Assembly: GCA_900708905.1 (NCBI GenBank)
Contig: CAADRB010000026.1
Coordinates: 1,777,185 to 1,841,184 of the forward strand
From: Hymenolepis diminuta
Lineage: Eukaryota; Platyhelminthes; Cestoda; Cyclophyllidea; Hymenolepididae
Reading direction: 5' to 3'
Length of the DNA stretch: 64,000 bases
Positions 33,001-46,035 of this stretch are shown in pieces. The notes under the pieces were generated by a model. That model saw only the letters and a list, made by a program, of their open reading frames with translations. It searched no databases and was not told the DNA's origin. The first letter of the stretch is position 1. Every line of letters starts with the position of its first letter. A program made the translations under genes and the position numbers.

Positions 33001-33270
33001 ACAATTATTTCGTGATCTGCTCTTCTCTATAGGATACCATAACTGACTCTTAGATTCCTAAGACATTGCACTATTTATAAATACGACTCGACAACACCAC
33101 AACACAAAACGACCCAAACACGAGACGCACGTTTTCGTATCGATAGGTCGGTTTATATTATCCGCCAAATACAACCGTAATGAAAATAAAATCGTTCGAG
33201 TAAAAGGGAATTAAAAGAATCGGGAACTGAAAGGTGGAAAATAAAGAATCTTACATATAAGAATTATTTA
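33001..33270. repeat. Left arm of a long inverted repeat
   Basis: This arm is the reverse complement of 37640-37903, with scattered substitutions and small gaps. Two exact blocks anchor it: 33084-33102 with 37808-37826 (19 nt), and 33130-33150 with 37749-37769 (21 nt). Other shared blocks are CTTCTCT(A/G)TAGGATACC and GACTCTTAGATTCC. Weaker similarity runs about 30-50 nt further inward. The outer edge is not sharp. Confidence 0.85.
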
Positions 33271-36200
33271 GGGAAAAAATGATATTTTCTTACATATAAC
33301 AATTTAATTAACATGTTTTGGGATTTTTCCGATGCAATACAAATTTGAATTGATACAATGGCAGAAAAACCAAGTTAGGATCCTCAAAATTTTGATATCT
33401 GGATGCCGCAGAAGGGAATCGAATTTCGGGGGCTTGATAAGCTAAGCACATCAGAGGGAGGAGCAAATACAATCTCAAATATTTTGAAATGGTAAAATCT
33501 TTTCATGTTATCCTTTAATATGCTTTTAGGATATCTCGCTAATGTTCACGTAAACCTGCCTTTCTGCTTGTATTTTGAAAATAAATGTGAATTTTCACCA
33601 TTATGTCATCAAAATATGAAAGAACAGTCACTATTTGTGTGCCATCTGCGCATTATTGTCTGATAATTATAGCCCATATTTATAATTATTTCTTACTCAT
33701 AACTTTACAGTGTTTTATGAATCAAGAGAGAAAGAGAGCAATAATTTAATGAATTAATTTCATAGAAATCACGCTACTTATATATTTGGAGTAGGAAATG
33801 CATAAGCAAATTATTACCTTTGAACATGTTCTAAGAAGCAAAGGATTAATCTTTCACATGTCATTACTTTGAAGATTTTATATATTATTCCTTCAACATT
33901 GAAATTTAAGGCGCCTTTAAACTATTTGCTTGTTAATGCAATTGTTTAGCAATAATAAACAGGTATCTATGTGCAAACATTGGTTTGACAGGTATAAAAC
34001 AAAGAGGGAGACATAAGTAGCATTAAGGATCTGGAAAATCACATTTAATGTTACTGTCAGATGCATTTATGTTTTTTGTTGAGGCAAAGGGACAATGAAA
34101 ATCGCATGTAACAGTTCGGAAATAAATATATTTGGGTGCAAAAGTGCAATATTAGATTGAAATGAGTTCGGATAAAGAAATAAAAATGCCTTGTTATTGA
34201 TAAAATGGTCTTTGCATATACGCGATAGTCTAGTTATCATAAAATATTTAAATATTTAGCTCAGAGAACCAGAAATTATTCAGTAGTTGGTCTTATTAAA
34301 ATGAAATTTAGGTAGTGAAAAGAGAAGCACTGCAAAAATGACGATTTATATTTCGAAGTGATGAAACGTTCACCATTGCCCTTTTCAATTTAGGAACATT
34401 TAATTCCAGTTGGTTTTTGGTGATTAAGACACATTTGCACTGGTTGTCGGTTTTATAAACGAAGATCTCCATTCACTTGCATTTTCGCGACTAAATATTA
34501 TGAGGTGGTTTTAATTGGCCTGAGAACAAAAGCGTTATTAACATACATCTTAGATAGTACACGTCTAAAGATAGGGTGTTGGCAACATTCCCATCTTTAA
34601 AGTTGCAGAGTATCATATAGGCAAGGTAAGAAGAAATGAAAGAGTATTCTGGTCTATTAGAGTAATAGAAATAAGAGTGAACCAATAACCATCAAAGGGC
34701 ACAAAAATGAGAAGAAGCAATCATTTTGCCACAATGACTGCTTCCGCCTAAAGCCGCATTGAATTTGAGTTGAGTATGACTCAAGTCATTGATTCTTACT
34801 AGAATGTCCATGTCGTCCTGGTTAACTTGCGTGTTGGTCAGTATTTCCTAACCGGTTGAGAAGAGTGTTACCTTAACCTACTTCTACTCCCTCCGCATCA
34901 GCGTGCTTGATAACTTCAAGAATAGACAAAATGGAATATTTTTATTGACATTGAAAGTTAATAACAAAACAATTTTCCTGATAAAATTGATACTGCCAAG
35001 TTTTAATACTGATAAAATTTAAACCCAAAATAATGCTGACAAAACTCTGAGGTAAGTTAATTTGTAATCAGTGGAAACTGGCCACATCGATAATAAAGGA
35101 ATTTATTGCAAGTGTAGAAGTGTTAAATCAATAGCATATATGAATTAAAGCATTTATAAGCAAATAATTTTTAATTTACGCTTCTTATTCCGGCAGGCAG
35201 CTTAGGTAAGTTTCTTTTAGTCTTCCCAACAATAAAGACGAGCAGTGACTGAAAGATGAAGAAGAGTGACTCTGCATTCCCAAAATTACTCTTTATTCGC
35301 ATCCTCTATGAAAATACTTTTCGTGTACGAATCCGCAGTGACATCTTTATGTCCCTATCTGCCATATCTAGACAAGTTTTCTATAATTGTCCCGTTTCAT
35401 TTGAAGGTACATCTGCATTCATACCTCATGCACTTTTGTCTTAGTGACTCATACTAGCTGAACTTGTATTTCCACCCGCACGCGCGCAGACACGCTTGCC
35501 ACACACTACTCCTGTGCTGTCCTCCATCGCCTTTTTTTCCTTATCTCTTATCTCTTACCCGCTTGAATCCTCATTGTGGTTTGGCCAATACATTTTTCAC
35601 TAGTAAACTCTTGGTCTTCTGCTCTAGAACTGTTGTTAGCTATCAGTCGTTAGTTGTTGTCCTAATCCCAACATAAATAAATTTGATGTAGAGATGGAGA
35701 TTGTCCCACCACCGACCTTTTAAACTTGATCATGGGATGGCGCTTTCATCTACAGTTAGGCAAACCTGAACTAAATTGAGTTTAAAAAATAAATGTGAAA
35801 GTGAATTCTTGCTCTCTGAAACGAAAATCTATTACATATTACCTCCTTGCAGAAAAAGCAAAGATGGCCACACAATGTGTTTGTTGGGGTATCAAGAAAG
35901 ACTGTCTTAGAGTTATTCCGAAACTCAAATCCAATCACTGATTGAATTTGTTTCCCTTTTTACCGAAAAGAACCGCGTAATGACTTAAATGAACAGAACG
36001 TCTTGGAACTTTTCCTTGAGTATATTTCTGTAGGATTTGAGAATCTGTGAATGTCTTAGCAACAGATAATGAAGTGACTAATTTCGAATTCATCACAGAT
36101 TGAAGGAAATTTAAACAAATTTTTGCAATTACTGCTCTTAAGCAAATATTGTATTACCGAAAATTCTAAAGTCAGCTTACAATTTATCAAGTGAATTGAA

Positions 36201-37639
36201 ATATTGTTCCGGATAGTACGTATCGTACGTATGTACAATGGTATGGCAATATTTCGCTCTTATTTTACCCAAGCTATTAACGTATAATACTGATTTTTTG
36301 AAATTTTGGTTTTATTAAACAGATTATATTTTCAAGATAATTTAAATAATAATTGATATTCAGAAAATGCAATTTTTGGAGAAATAGAAGGGTTACACAA
36401 TTTCGCATTTATAGAGTTTTAATATTAATTTTACTTATCGGATATGCATTCGCATAGCTTTGTCATCTTAGAGTTTAGTTAAATAAATATTTGATCAACG
36501 AAATCTGTGATCAACTCTTAAAATTCTCAAAACTTAGCTAAAAACATGTGCAATTTATCGTGATCTCCAATATTTTTTGAGTGCTCATTAAAATACCAGA
36601 TTTCTTCTGATTTCGTAAAAATTCTTTTTAATAACAATTTCTATGCACTAAAATTTAGAGAGGTGTTAGTCATAAAAATATTTTTAATTGACTCCGTGAT
36701 CCGAATATCTACTTCTAGCTGCTAAATGAGATTTCGTGTTGGTGTACAATATACCATTCTGGCTAACATACGTTTAACTGTAGCAGGGAGAAGTAGTTTG
36801 AAAAGCATTGGGAAATTTAGTAAATGGGAGTCGGCGTTATTGTTCTTCTCAGCTTTGAAGACTACGGGCACTGCTTTTTCAAAGTCGCTTTTAAGAAAGA
36901 TTGAACTTGATATCAACGTTGAGGATGACATTATAATTTATGATGTTTTGAGTGTATACCCCATGTGATAGAATTATACAACTAGACTGCATGAAGAGAC
37001 CTCATCGAAGTCTATCTGTGCATCTTCACTACTTTTTCAGTCATGCATTTTTATGCGCTCTCTATTTAGTTTGATTGATGTCTATTACATGTTTCAGTTG
37101 CTGTTTCGTAGCCAATCGAAGACAATTTAGTTGTGAAAATCGCCGAACAGGTTCTTCGATTGTCTTTATAAGAGCCTAAGTTCAAAATTATCCACTCAAA
37201 TATAAAACAAAGTGCTCCAAATGTCACTAACTATTTGAGTTACTTCATTAAAAAGAGTTAATCACATTTTTTCTACAGTTTTCTATCTTTCGAAGTTAGC
37301 CTTTCTCGCAGAATGGTAAATTTATTTAATATCTATTAATCAAAAAATAAATTAATTCAGATTCTGACATTGATTTTAGGATAATTTAATAAAATAATTA
37401 ACGATTTCAACCAGCTTGAAAGCATTTATTTCTACTGAATAGATATTATTCCTTAAAAGAAATTTGAATAAGGGAAATTTTATACTGCTTAGTTCGCAAA
37501 TGGACTCTAAATTTGATAATATAAATAATTTTTCTTCCACTAACATTGAGCTGGTATGTATTACGCGCATTTTTGTGTCTATGATATATAGTCGCCTTAT
37601 TTCTGCTACATAAAAGGAAATAAAATTTTTCAAAATAAA

Positions 37640-37903
37640 TCTTATATGTAAAATTCTCTATTTTCCACCCTTTAATTCTTGCTTCTTTTAATTCCTTTTT
37701 CGAGAGAATGTATTTACATTAATTTTGTAAATGGCATACAATATAAATCGACCTATCGATACGAAAACGCGAGTCATGTTTCGATATGATGGTTTGGGTA
37801 GCTTCTATTGTGGTGTTGTCGAGTCGTGTTGTAACTAATGCGATGTTTTAGGGAATCTAAGAGTCGGTTACGGTATCCTACAGAGAAGAACAAATCATAA
37901 CAA
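37640..37903. repeat. Right arm of the long inverted repeat
   Basis: Reverse-complement partner of 33001-33270; the anchor blocks are at 37749-37769 and 37808-37826. The outermost readable match is the AGAGAAGAAC region near 37881-37891, with weaker similarity to about 37903. Confidence 0.85.
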
Positions 37904-40900
37904 TTTCCCACAATGTTGGATTGTTATCTTTATTCAATTATTGATTTACTCATATATCTACCTCTTACACTTCGTATCGAGCATGATCACTTCGCGGTTT
38001 ATCAATTTTCCGCCGTTTTGAGCTTAGCCAATTTAAAGATTCACCTTTTTCTTCCAAATATAATCACTTTTCTATCTCTCTCCCACCGTGTGGTAAAACT
38101 CGTAAAGCAGGTAAAGATTATAACTTAGCGAGTTTACGATTCTCAAAGTTGGTAATTACTGAATTTTGCAATAAAGACATCTGAAACTATCAGATTATGA
38201 CTCTGTAGAGGGAAATAGGAAGCCCTCTTGAATATGTATTGATTTTCCACACGCATTTCTGAAATTAGTATGACATATTATAATCTACGTATCTTAGCAA
38301 CAGCCATTTGTGGAACACGATCAATAGAACGCCGAAAATATTAATTTATTATGAATTTTAATGCCTCGCTTAGGCAACTTCACGATGATTTAACGGTTTC
38401 ATCAGTTCTTCATAATACTCTTTATTGACTTAATATACAGTTTTTTCCATACGACATGCCCACAATTCCACCCGTTACTAAGGCTACAGTCGGCTACTGC
38501 GTAAATAAGTGCGAAGAATATCAGGAATTAATGAATTTGGATTTAGTTTCACAATACTAGTCTTAGGGAATACTACAAAAAGTCTTGGGACAAGGAGTGA
38601 ATTCGATCAAAATCGTACAGATTTTGAATGCATTTGCTTCCTTTTAAAGAAGCTTCAAAACCATTCCAAGGGTATGATCTTGATTTATTTGTGTTTTTGA
38701 AAAATAAAACGATGAGGAAGACTATTTATAAGGTGCTTATGAGTATGGCAGAAAAATCAATAAGAAATAATAATAACAAAAGTGATGATTTATAAGAGTT
38801 GTAATTTAAAGACAGCAGTGGATTTTTGAAAAGTAAAGGTGACAGAGTGACTGCTGTAAAGCATGCTACACTTGTAGTTTTTATTCTAAAATGCTCGAAA
38901 TATCATCTAAAATATATGGTGGGCGGGAAATTATATTAAAGAATTTTGGCCTGGTTAAACAGGCTGAAGAAGATGAGAAAAAGCTCAAGGAAATACAAAA
39001 TTTTAAGTTCAAAGAACTACTTCGTTGGTTTAATTTAAAATGTTTATTTTCAACATTAATAAAGTTAAAATTTACCAGTTTTTTCGGACATGTTGTACAA
39101 CCCTTAAAAAGGCCCTCTTGCGAGAAAAATCCACAAATCGTTCAAGACACTGCTTAACTCAATGGATTCTGAAGAAAAGGAATCATGTATCAGAGAAGCT
39201 CGAAATGAAAAACATGACGTTGAGGTAGGTGGTTGTTTTTCAAATGAAAGCAGATATCACAAAGAATACTATACTCTGTAAATAAAGTTCCCCACCTAAG
39301 AGATGCAGGAGATAGACAAGTTTGGTCAACGGAATTTATAAGAAATATAAATATGATAAATCTTCGTGAATTTATCGTTAAATTATCCGATTAATTTAAC
39401 TGATTACGCTGTGGTCGTCATTGGTCTCTTTCTTATGTGAGTTGTTTATGATGCAAATGACAAATGAAAACTCAGTTAAGTAAATCATCAATAAAGCAAC
39501 GGGAATGTAAAAAATGTAAAGTGTAGAGCGTCAACTAGAAGAACTACTACTTTAAGAGAATTATCATTTACTTCATTGGCACCTGTTCTCGCCAGTTTGA
39601 TCGTCTTACGGTCTACCACGGCTATTTTACGGCTTTCGTCGTCTAATAGACTACTGATAGAAACTTGGCAAAAACCCGCATTGTGTGAATGCATGCTGTG
39701 GTCCATGAAGATCAAAAGTTCAACCCTAAATGATATCGTAATGGAACCCACATAAGTTATGGATATAATAAAATTGAAACCACAAGTTTTAGCATGACTC
39801 AGAACTCAGCCTAATCAGACAGTTACGTTGCAAGTAGAAAAACTATACACTGACCCATTAACATACTGTCAAACTGAATATTGCTATGCTTCTACCGACC
39901 ATTGTCACGATCTCATACCCTGCTAAGGCTGTCCATAATGTGAGTGAGCTCCACGAATTTGTCTGGGAATTATAACAGACCCTCTTCTTAACTGAATAAA
40001 GGGGGGTTTTAGGGCAGAACGGTATAAGTAACTTAAAGGATTATTGTCATTGTAAGTGTCGGTAATATAGGGACGTGGAATGATTATATTTAATACTTTC
40101 CAATTTTATTAATTTGCACTAAATGCTCACAAATTCCTATACACGATAGGATTTAGATAAGAGAACGCATAGATTTCAATAGCTTTCAGAGATAGGATAG
40201 AATAGTTAAAGCAGAATATTTTGTTCTTAAAGTAAAAGATCTCTAGATTGTCTGAGTTGTGATCTTTACTTCTGTTTAAAAGACCTTGATGACTGAAAAT
40301 ATCAAAGAGCGTTCCTTGCAGATTGAATTCGCTTTAGTCTATAAATTCGCTATTTTTCACATTTTAAGGATCTGACTTTGTATATATTTCTGTAATCCAG
40401 CATTTCACAAACACATTCAGATTTGCCTGAATGTGTATAGCCGGAATATATGAGGTTAATCAGACAGGACGGTGACACCGCTCCCAATTTCAGAGTTACA
40501 GAGTTATTAGTTGGCACGCCAGACAGCGTTAAAAGAGTATTAATTACAATCCTGAAATAGCATCTTGATTGGATGAAATAGCAAACTGATTCATTGAATT
40601 CATGAGACGAAAGTCAAATTGGAATATATAATGAAATTCAAATGTCAAAAGATTTCTGAAATCACGAAAGTGCTCACTTCCTAACGAGTATGGTTGTACT
40701 ATTCAACATTCCTATAACACTTGCATTATTTGATTATATAAGTTTCTGGCCGAGTTCGTATTAGCGAATTTTAGACCTAGTTGATTTATTATCAAAATGT
40801 GATTCATAATTGCGTAGATGAAGTCAGTGAACTTTGTTTGGTATACTTGCTGCGATAAACCAGCTAATACTGAATGAATGATCATGCGCTTTACTTGCTA

Positions 40901-43482
40901 ATATCTTAGGTGGGATTCTGTTCTGACTAACTGGCAAAAGTATGGGTGTTGAGGCATACTACTATGCCTACATTTCACCAGCATACCTGGGATTGCTGAT
41001 ACCAACAAATCTGCTTACTCATATGCAACACTTATCTGTATAACACAGCAAACTCCCGAAGTTGTAATTGACTGTATATATTCAACTATGGTAAATCATT
41101 TCTGCCCCATTTTATTTAAATTTGTCATATTTTGAAACTGATAGAACATCTACTGTGATCAAACTACCAATCAAAGACATTTAGCTTTTTTTTCTTAACG
41201 AAGGGTCATCAGGCTTTCAAGAGACTAGAAACTATTTGCAAAACTCTGCCTGAAAATATAAATCCATCTGCCTGCACATCTGTCGGTCCACTGGATAATA
41301 AATTTAAAACAAGCGAACGGTGGCAATTTACACTTGTTGCTCTTTTCCTAACTTTCTGTCTCCATACAAGTTTTGTTTCTAAATATGCATCACATCAATA
41401 TTATTATTATCCCTGAAAACGTATAAATATGTATTTTTTCTATAATCTCAGCGGTAAAAAGGTCAGATAAGGGACGAAGGGAGATATGAAGAGGATTTTA
41501 CTTGTTTTTTTGGATTCACAAGTCCATGCATATTCTAAATGTGTTAAACAGTTCTTGTCCGCAGTGATTAAATTGAGTGAGTGATCCATTGGCCAAGCGG
41601 CGATTTATGTAGCTAACAATACTAATTTTACTATAATAGCACTCGGTGGAGTTCCATTACATTTTCAATGCTTTCATCAATAACAATAATAACAGTATAA
41701 TAATAATAACAATAATAACAATTGATAACAATAATTTCGTTAGTATACACTTTAATACTATCTTCTGATGAGAGAAATAACTGTGCAATGTGATTACTTT
41801 TCAAAAATCCTTTGAAAAGGTTCACATCGAATTTGATCTTTGCATTGAGGATATCAGTCTGATATCTGGCTTTTCAGTCAACCTTATCGGATTCAAGCAG
41901 TACAGAAAGATTGCCTCCTTCTATGCAAAATCTCGCATGCGTTTGTCAGCATCGAACTTCGCTGATGTCGCGGGAATTCATTTTATTGGAGAATTGCGCT
42001 TTTAAAAGTAAAAATCGACATTGGTTGCTATTTGTTAGTCACGACAGATCGATCAAACCAAATATTTAATCGGCACCTTGGCTAATCAACATAAACCAAG
42101 AATTTGTGTAAGATTTTTTATTGTCCTCTGTGATATCTATTGACTCACAAGAAATTTTACAATAAATCAACTGAAAAGATTTTTTAGCAAATCTAAGCCG
42201 AATCCTTCTCTGTTGAAGTTCGGTGCCGAAATTTCCTAAAGGAATCTACGGTATTAACTTTTGCATATTATAACTCTGCGAGATCATAATCATATGGTCA
42301 TTCTTTCAAAAGTGTTGGGGATATTATTAAGTGTGGTGTTACAAGACGCTCCGCACTATTGTGGAAAGACCGCGATTGAGGATTGGTTCCACGAAGATCT
42401 CGATAAGTTTTAGTTTTATTTTGACTGCTATTTGTGAAAATTTTTAAATAAGTTGAAATCTTTCTAGTTGCCATTGTGTCTTATAACATCTGTCATTGTC
42501 CAATATACAATGTTCTGCAACCCTAGATACGTGAAAGACTTTATGTTTTGAGCTGTAGTGTTTTCAGCAGATAACAACATGTTATCTTGAAATTTGCAAT
42601 AAATGAGAAAATGTGACGCAATGGGAGATGATTCGAAGACGTTACTTTTCGATTACAACTGTGCAGCACGCACAAATAACTGGAAGACTGAAGAGGAATA
42701 GCACCTACGTTGTTATGAAATTAATCAAATGGCTCATCTTCAATGTTTATATTGCAATCGCGAATTTACTATCTCTGAAATCGGGCACCAGTTTGCCTCA
42801 GCGATTGAGAATCTTAGATAAAGCTCAGATGAAAGGTAAGGAAGGACAGTATGGTCCTAGAAAATATTTAAGACTTGAGAAAAACTACTGGACGTCTGAA
42901 ACTACCTCCTATAATCCTTAGTGCTGAAAATTATTATTTGGAAGTGACACTGATTGTATGCAAAGTGAAAAATTTAACCTTGGGCGAACAGTTTTTTATT
43001 AACACTACCAAATGCTCAATCAACGCAAACAAACTAAAATATCACTTTGATTTTTTGCGTTTCTATTATGCCGCTGGCAACAAAATGAATGCAAATACGC
43101 TTTTTTAAAAGGCATGTTTTATACGTTGGAGTATATTGCTCGCAACACAAGAGGATAAAATCTGCCAGCTATTCCTTACCTATAACCGTCGGCCTTTACT
43201 ACCTAATCCAATGAAAAAGAGAGATTACTGAATGAAGAGCTTCATTTGGAACAGATAGAAAGCTCAGATGGAAGGCTGGAAGCGTTGGAGTGATCTGTGT
43301 GCAAAATGTGGAACAAAATGCATGTGTAAATTTTATTAAGTTGGGCCGAGTGAAAAGAATGCAGAAATACAAAAAATGATCGGGTAGTGGCTCTCACGAA
43401 CAAGATATGGGAAGAGAATGCGTTAATACACATAAGGAAGTGACAGTTTGGGAAGGCTCCAAATAAAATGTAGGAAACTTGG
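37904..43482. other. Stretch without a recognised gene; possible exon relics
   Basis: No gene can be supported. Three places read more like protein than their surroundings. 38457-38560 reads MPTIPPVTKATVGYCVNK and then stops. 39112-39223 reads HKSFKTLLNSMDSEEKESC and runs to a GTAGGT donor. 42613-42790 reads AHLQCLYCNREFTISEIGHQ in a frame with one internal stop. I recognise none of these. A run of ATT/ATA units lies at about 41680-41740. Confidence 0.35.
41680..41740. repeat. Imperfect AAT/AAC microsatellite
   Basis: About 60 bases of (AATAAC)/(AAT)-type triplets, interrupted but clearly periodic. Confidence 0.7.
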
Positions 43483-43755
43483 TCTAAATAGATCTTTATA
43501 AAGGTATATCATATAAAAAAGGTAAGTAGATATAAAGGGCCATAAAGATGAAAATAAGAACAAAGAAGCAAATGGTAAGAGGGAGTGACCATCTTCCCCA
43601 TGTCCACAAACCTCCATCTTGAGCAACCCCATGAAAACGACCATATTTTCTATTCCAGCCAATGGCCAAGTTCCTAACATTATTGGCTGATTTGTCACGC
43701 TGCATGCAGCGGAGTGTGCTTCCCTTTGGTCCAGCAAGACTACGAGCCAACTTCT
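43483..43755. repeat. Interspersed repeat R1, copy 2
   Basis: Partner of 5588-5862, in the same orientation. On the minus strand it keeps an open frame of 84 codons (43750-43496) starting MARSLAGPKGS and ending in a hydrophobic stretch of about 30 residues. A longer overlapping minus frame (43423-43932, 169 codons) runs through the repeat into flanking DNA. Copy 1 does not keep either frame, so the open frames are probably chance survivals rather than genes. Confidence 0.65.
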
Positions 43756-45374
43756 AACAAGTTCGAGATCTATAATACTTTTGAAGTGGATAAGAATAAT
43801 AAAATAATCTTTCAAAAATATCAAGTCGCTAATAATATCTCTTGTTTTTATTACATTAAAAAATCTTTTAAGGTATTTATAAGGAGCTAACCGTTTTGAC
43901 GGATATAAGCAGAAATGGATGAAGTTGATCATACGTCTGGATAAATTTCAAAAGTCTAAATTTTCTCTCATTCTCTATTGTCGCCCAAATCTAGTAAGTA
44001 GTAAGGTTATTTATTAGGGAAGTTCGGTCAATTAGTAATTTTCTATGCTCATTTCACACCTTAATTAAATGAACAGAATGTTATTGTCCAGATAAGAAGT
44101 GGGGCTTTTTATTTCATATTAATTACTGCTGGTTAATGCCGTTTACTATAATTTTAGATAATTCCTCCTTTCAAAGGGTTTACTTACTTATTTCTGGTAT
44201 ACTATTATATTATTTCTCATGGTAAAATGAAAAAATATAAGATTTAAAATTTGAGAGCAGCTCAACAAGGGAAGTGAAATATAACCAAGTGAATGATGGA
44301 ACGAAGGAGCGTGGAGTCTAGCAATAAAAGATGATAAAGTTGACATCAAGAAACATTTTTAAAAACTATTTTGTCCGCTTATACGGTGCTTTCTTTGTGA
44401 TTTTCTGACGTTTCACAGTCAAACCTTCCTTGTTTAACCCCCTGAAAAGGAACGTAGAAGCAGTCAACTGTTTCATCATTCCTTCATTTACTCTCCTTAT
44501 CGAAAGGCGGGTTTTACACCCTTGGTGCTGACACTTGCCCCTTCCATTCTAATGCTATGACTTCAAAAAGAAGGTAATTTGTTTGCAGACGAAAATTATT
44601 TAACTATATCTTGCGCACTAAGATATAGTAGACATAAGTCAATCACTGGGTCGCGATTCATTTAAGAACTGATAATGATTACATTTATCTAAAGATCGTA
44701 TGGAGAATACAAATGCGAAGTTTGGATACATAGCTTTCAATAATAGTAGAAAGAACCCGACAAAGCTTTATTTTCTGTATTTTTACATTCTTTCCAGATT
44801 GGACCTGCAATATTTATTTCTGAAGTTCATAATCGGAGAAATTTTTTCTCTTTATTTAGTTGAGCCGCCTTGAATTTGGGAGTATTATACAAAAGTACAC
44901 TTTCAGTAGCTTTAAACATGGGGCGAGTGGCTGGATAGCCAATTTCTTTTTAAGCTTGTTCTATTCGATTAAAAGATTTTCAAGCGCCCTATATAGGATT
45001 TTTACGTGTATTTAATGCCTAACGACTAATTGATAAGAGGGGGGTAATGAGTACGAAAATCAAGAAAATGCGGCCACTATTTCAGTAATACTTTTCAGAA
45101 TATCAGAATGCTTGTGTGATACGGGTGAATGCAACCAATTGGAAGCCGATTAAAATATCACGGAAAAAGCACATCTTTAATTATTTACATGCTTTACTAT
45201 TTTACAATTAGTTGGAAAATTACAAATTACAAAAAATTACAAACGTTAGAGTGCTAGGTGCAAACAATTGTTTACTATGTAGAATCCATATGTTTAGACA
45301 CCAAAGAATAGACTTTGCTAAATCGAGCTGAAAATCGAAAAGGATTCATTATCGATTGGTCAGCTAAATATCGA
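43756..45374. other. Gene-free AT-rich stretch
   Basis: I see no gene, RNA or clear repeat here. A less AT-rich patch at about 44400-44560 is unexplained. Confidence 0.4.
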
Positions 45375-46035
45375 GTTGTAACAGAAATTCTGTCCATTTT
45401 TTAATTTGAATTAAAATGAAAATTTTGTTGAAAATACATTCATTTAGTGTTCGACATAATCACCATTTTTATTAATTACATCTCGTTATAAGCTTTCCGA
45501 TTCCTTCTTCATGGAATTTAGCCAGTTTGGACTCAAAGCAGGAAACTAACTTCACTTCAACCTCTCCTCTTGAAGTAAGCCTTTCAAGTCCCATTATTTG
45601 ATTCTTTAAGCTCCCGAAAAGATAAATTCGGTTGGTGCAAGATCAGGAGCATATTCTCCCAATGCATGACTTCACAGTCAAATTCTTCAACGAGATTTTT
45701 GGTTGCTTTTGAGGTTTGGTGCGGACATGAACTTGTCATGATGCGGAATCATTCATTTTCGATTGATTAACGAGGGCCGCTTTTCCTCTCGTTAACAAAC
45801 TGCTTTCAAACGAGTTTGCTGCTGACGGTAAACTTCAGATTTTATTGTTTGATTGTCATCCATTAGTTCATAATAACCAATTCCCTTCAAATTTCACCAT
45901 GCACACAAAAGAATTATCTTTGGGTGCAGTGCACTTCTCTTGGCTTTGAACCACGACTTAGCCACTGAATTTTGCGCTTAATATTGTTGTAAAGGATCCA
46001 CTTCTCCTCCCCAGTTATGACAGAAATGAACTTCT
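45375..46035 (-). mobile_element. Mariner transposase remnant, 3' half
   Basis: Read on the minus strand, this encodes broken pieces of a mariner (Tc1/mariner superfamily) transposase. At about 46020-45960 it reads ITGEEKWILYNNIKRKIQWLS, the region around the first catalytic Asp, where the usual GDEKW has become GEEKW. Next come GIGYYELMDDNQTI, then HHDKFMSAP (second Asp kept), then YAPDLAPTEFIF (third Asp kept), and KNGDYVEH near the C-terminus. Several frameshifts and stops separate the blocks. The N-terminal DNA-binding half is missing. The last 60 bases may include one terminal inverted repeat, but I could not find its partner. Confidence 0.85.

Larger units (their letters stand above)
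33001..37903. mobile_element. 4.9 kb structure bounded by about 265 bp inverted repeats
   Basis: Two arms in opposite orientation enclose about 4.4 kb of AT-rich DNA. The interior has only short frames (for example 36726-36968 plus and its antisense partner) and nothing resembling a transposase, reverse transcriptase or integrase. It could be a non-autonomous DNA transposon with long terminal inverted repeats, or two copies of one short repeat or solo LTR that landed in opposite orientation. No target-site duplication could be assigned by eye. Confidence 0.5.

Noticed and set aside
36722..36968. Overlapping open frames on both strands inside the inverted-repeat structure
   Set aside because: Considered as a transposon-encoded protein, but neither strand shows a transposase motif and the two frames cannot be told apart.
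43423..43932. 169-codon minus-strand open frame
   Set aside because: It runs across repeat R1 into flanking DNA, the other R1 copy does not keep the frame, and no family resemblance or splice context supports it.
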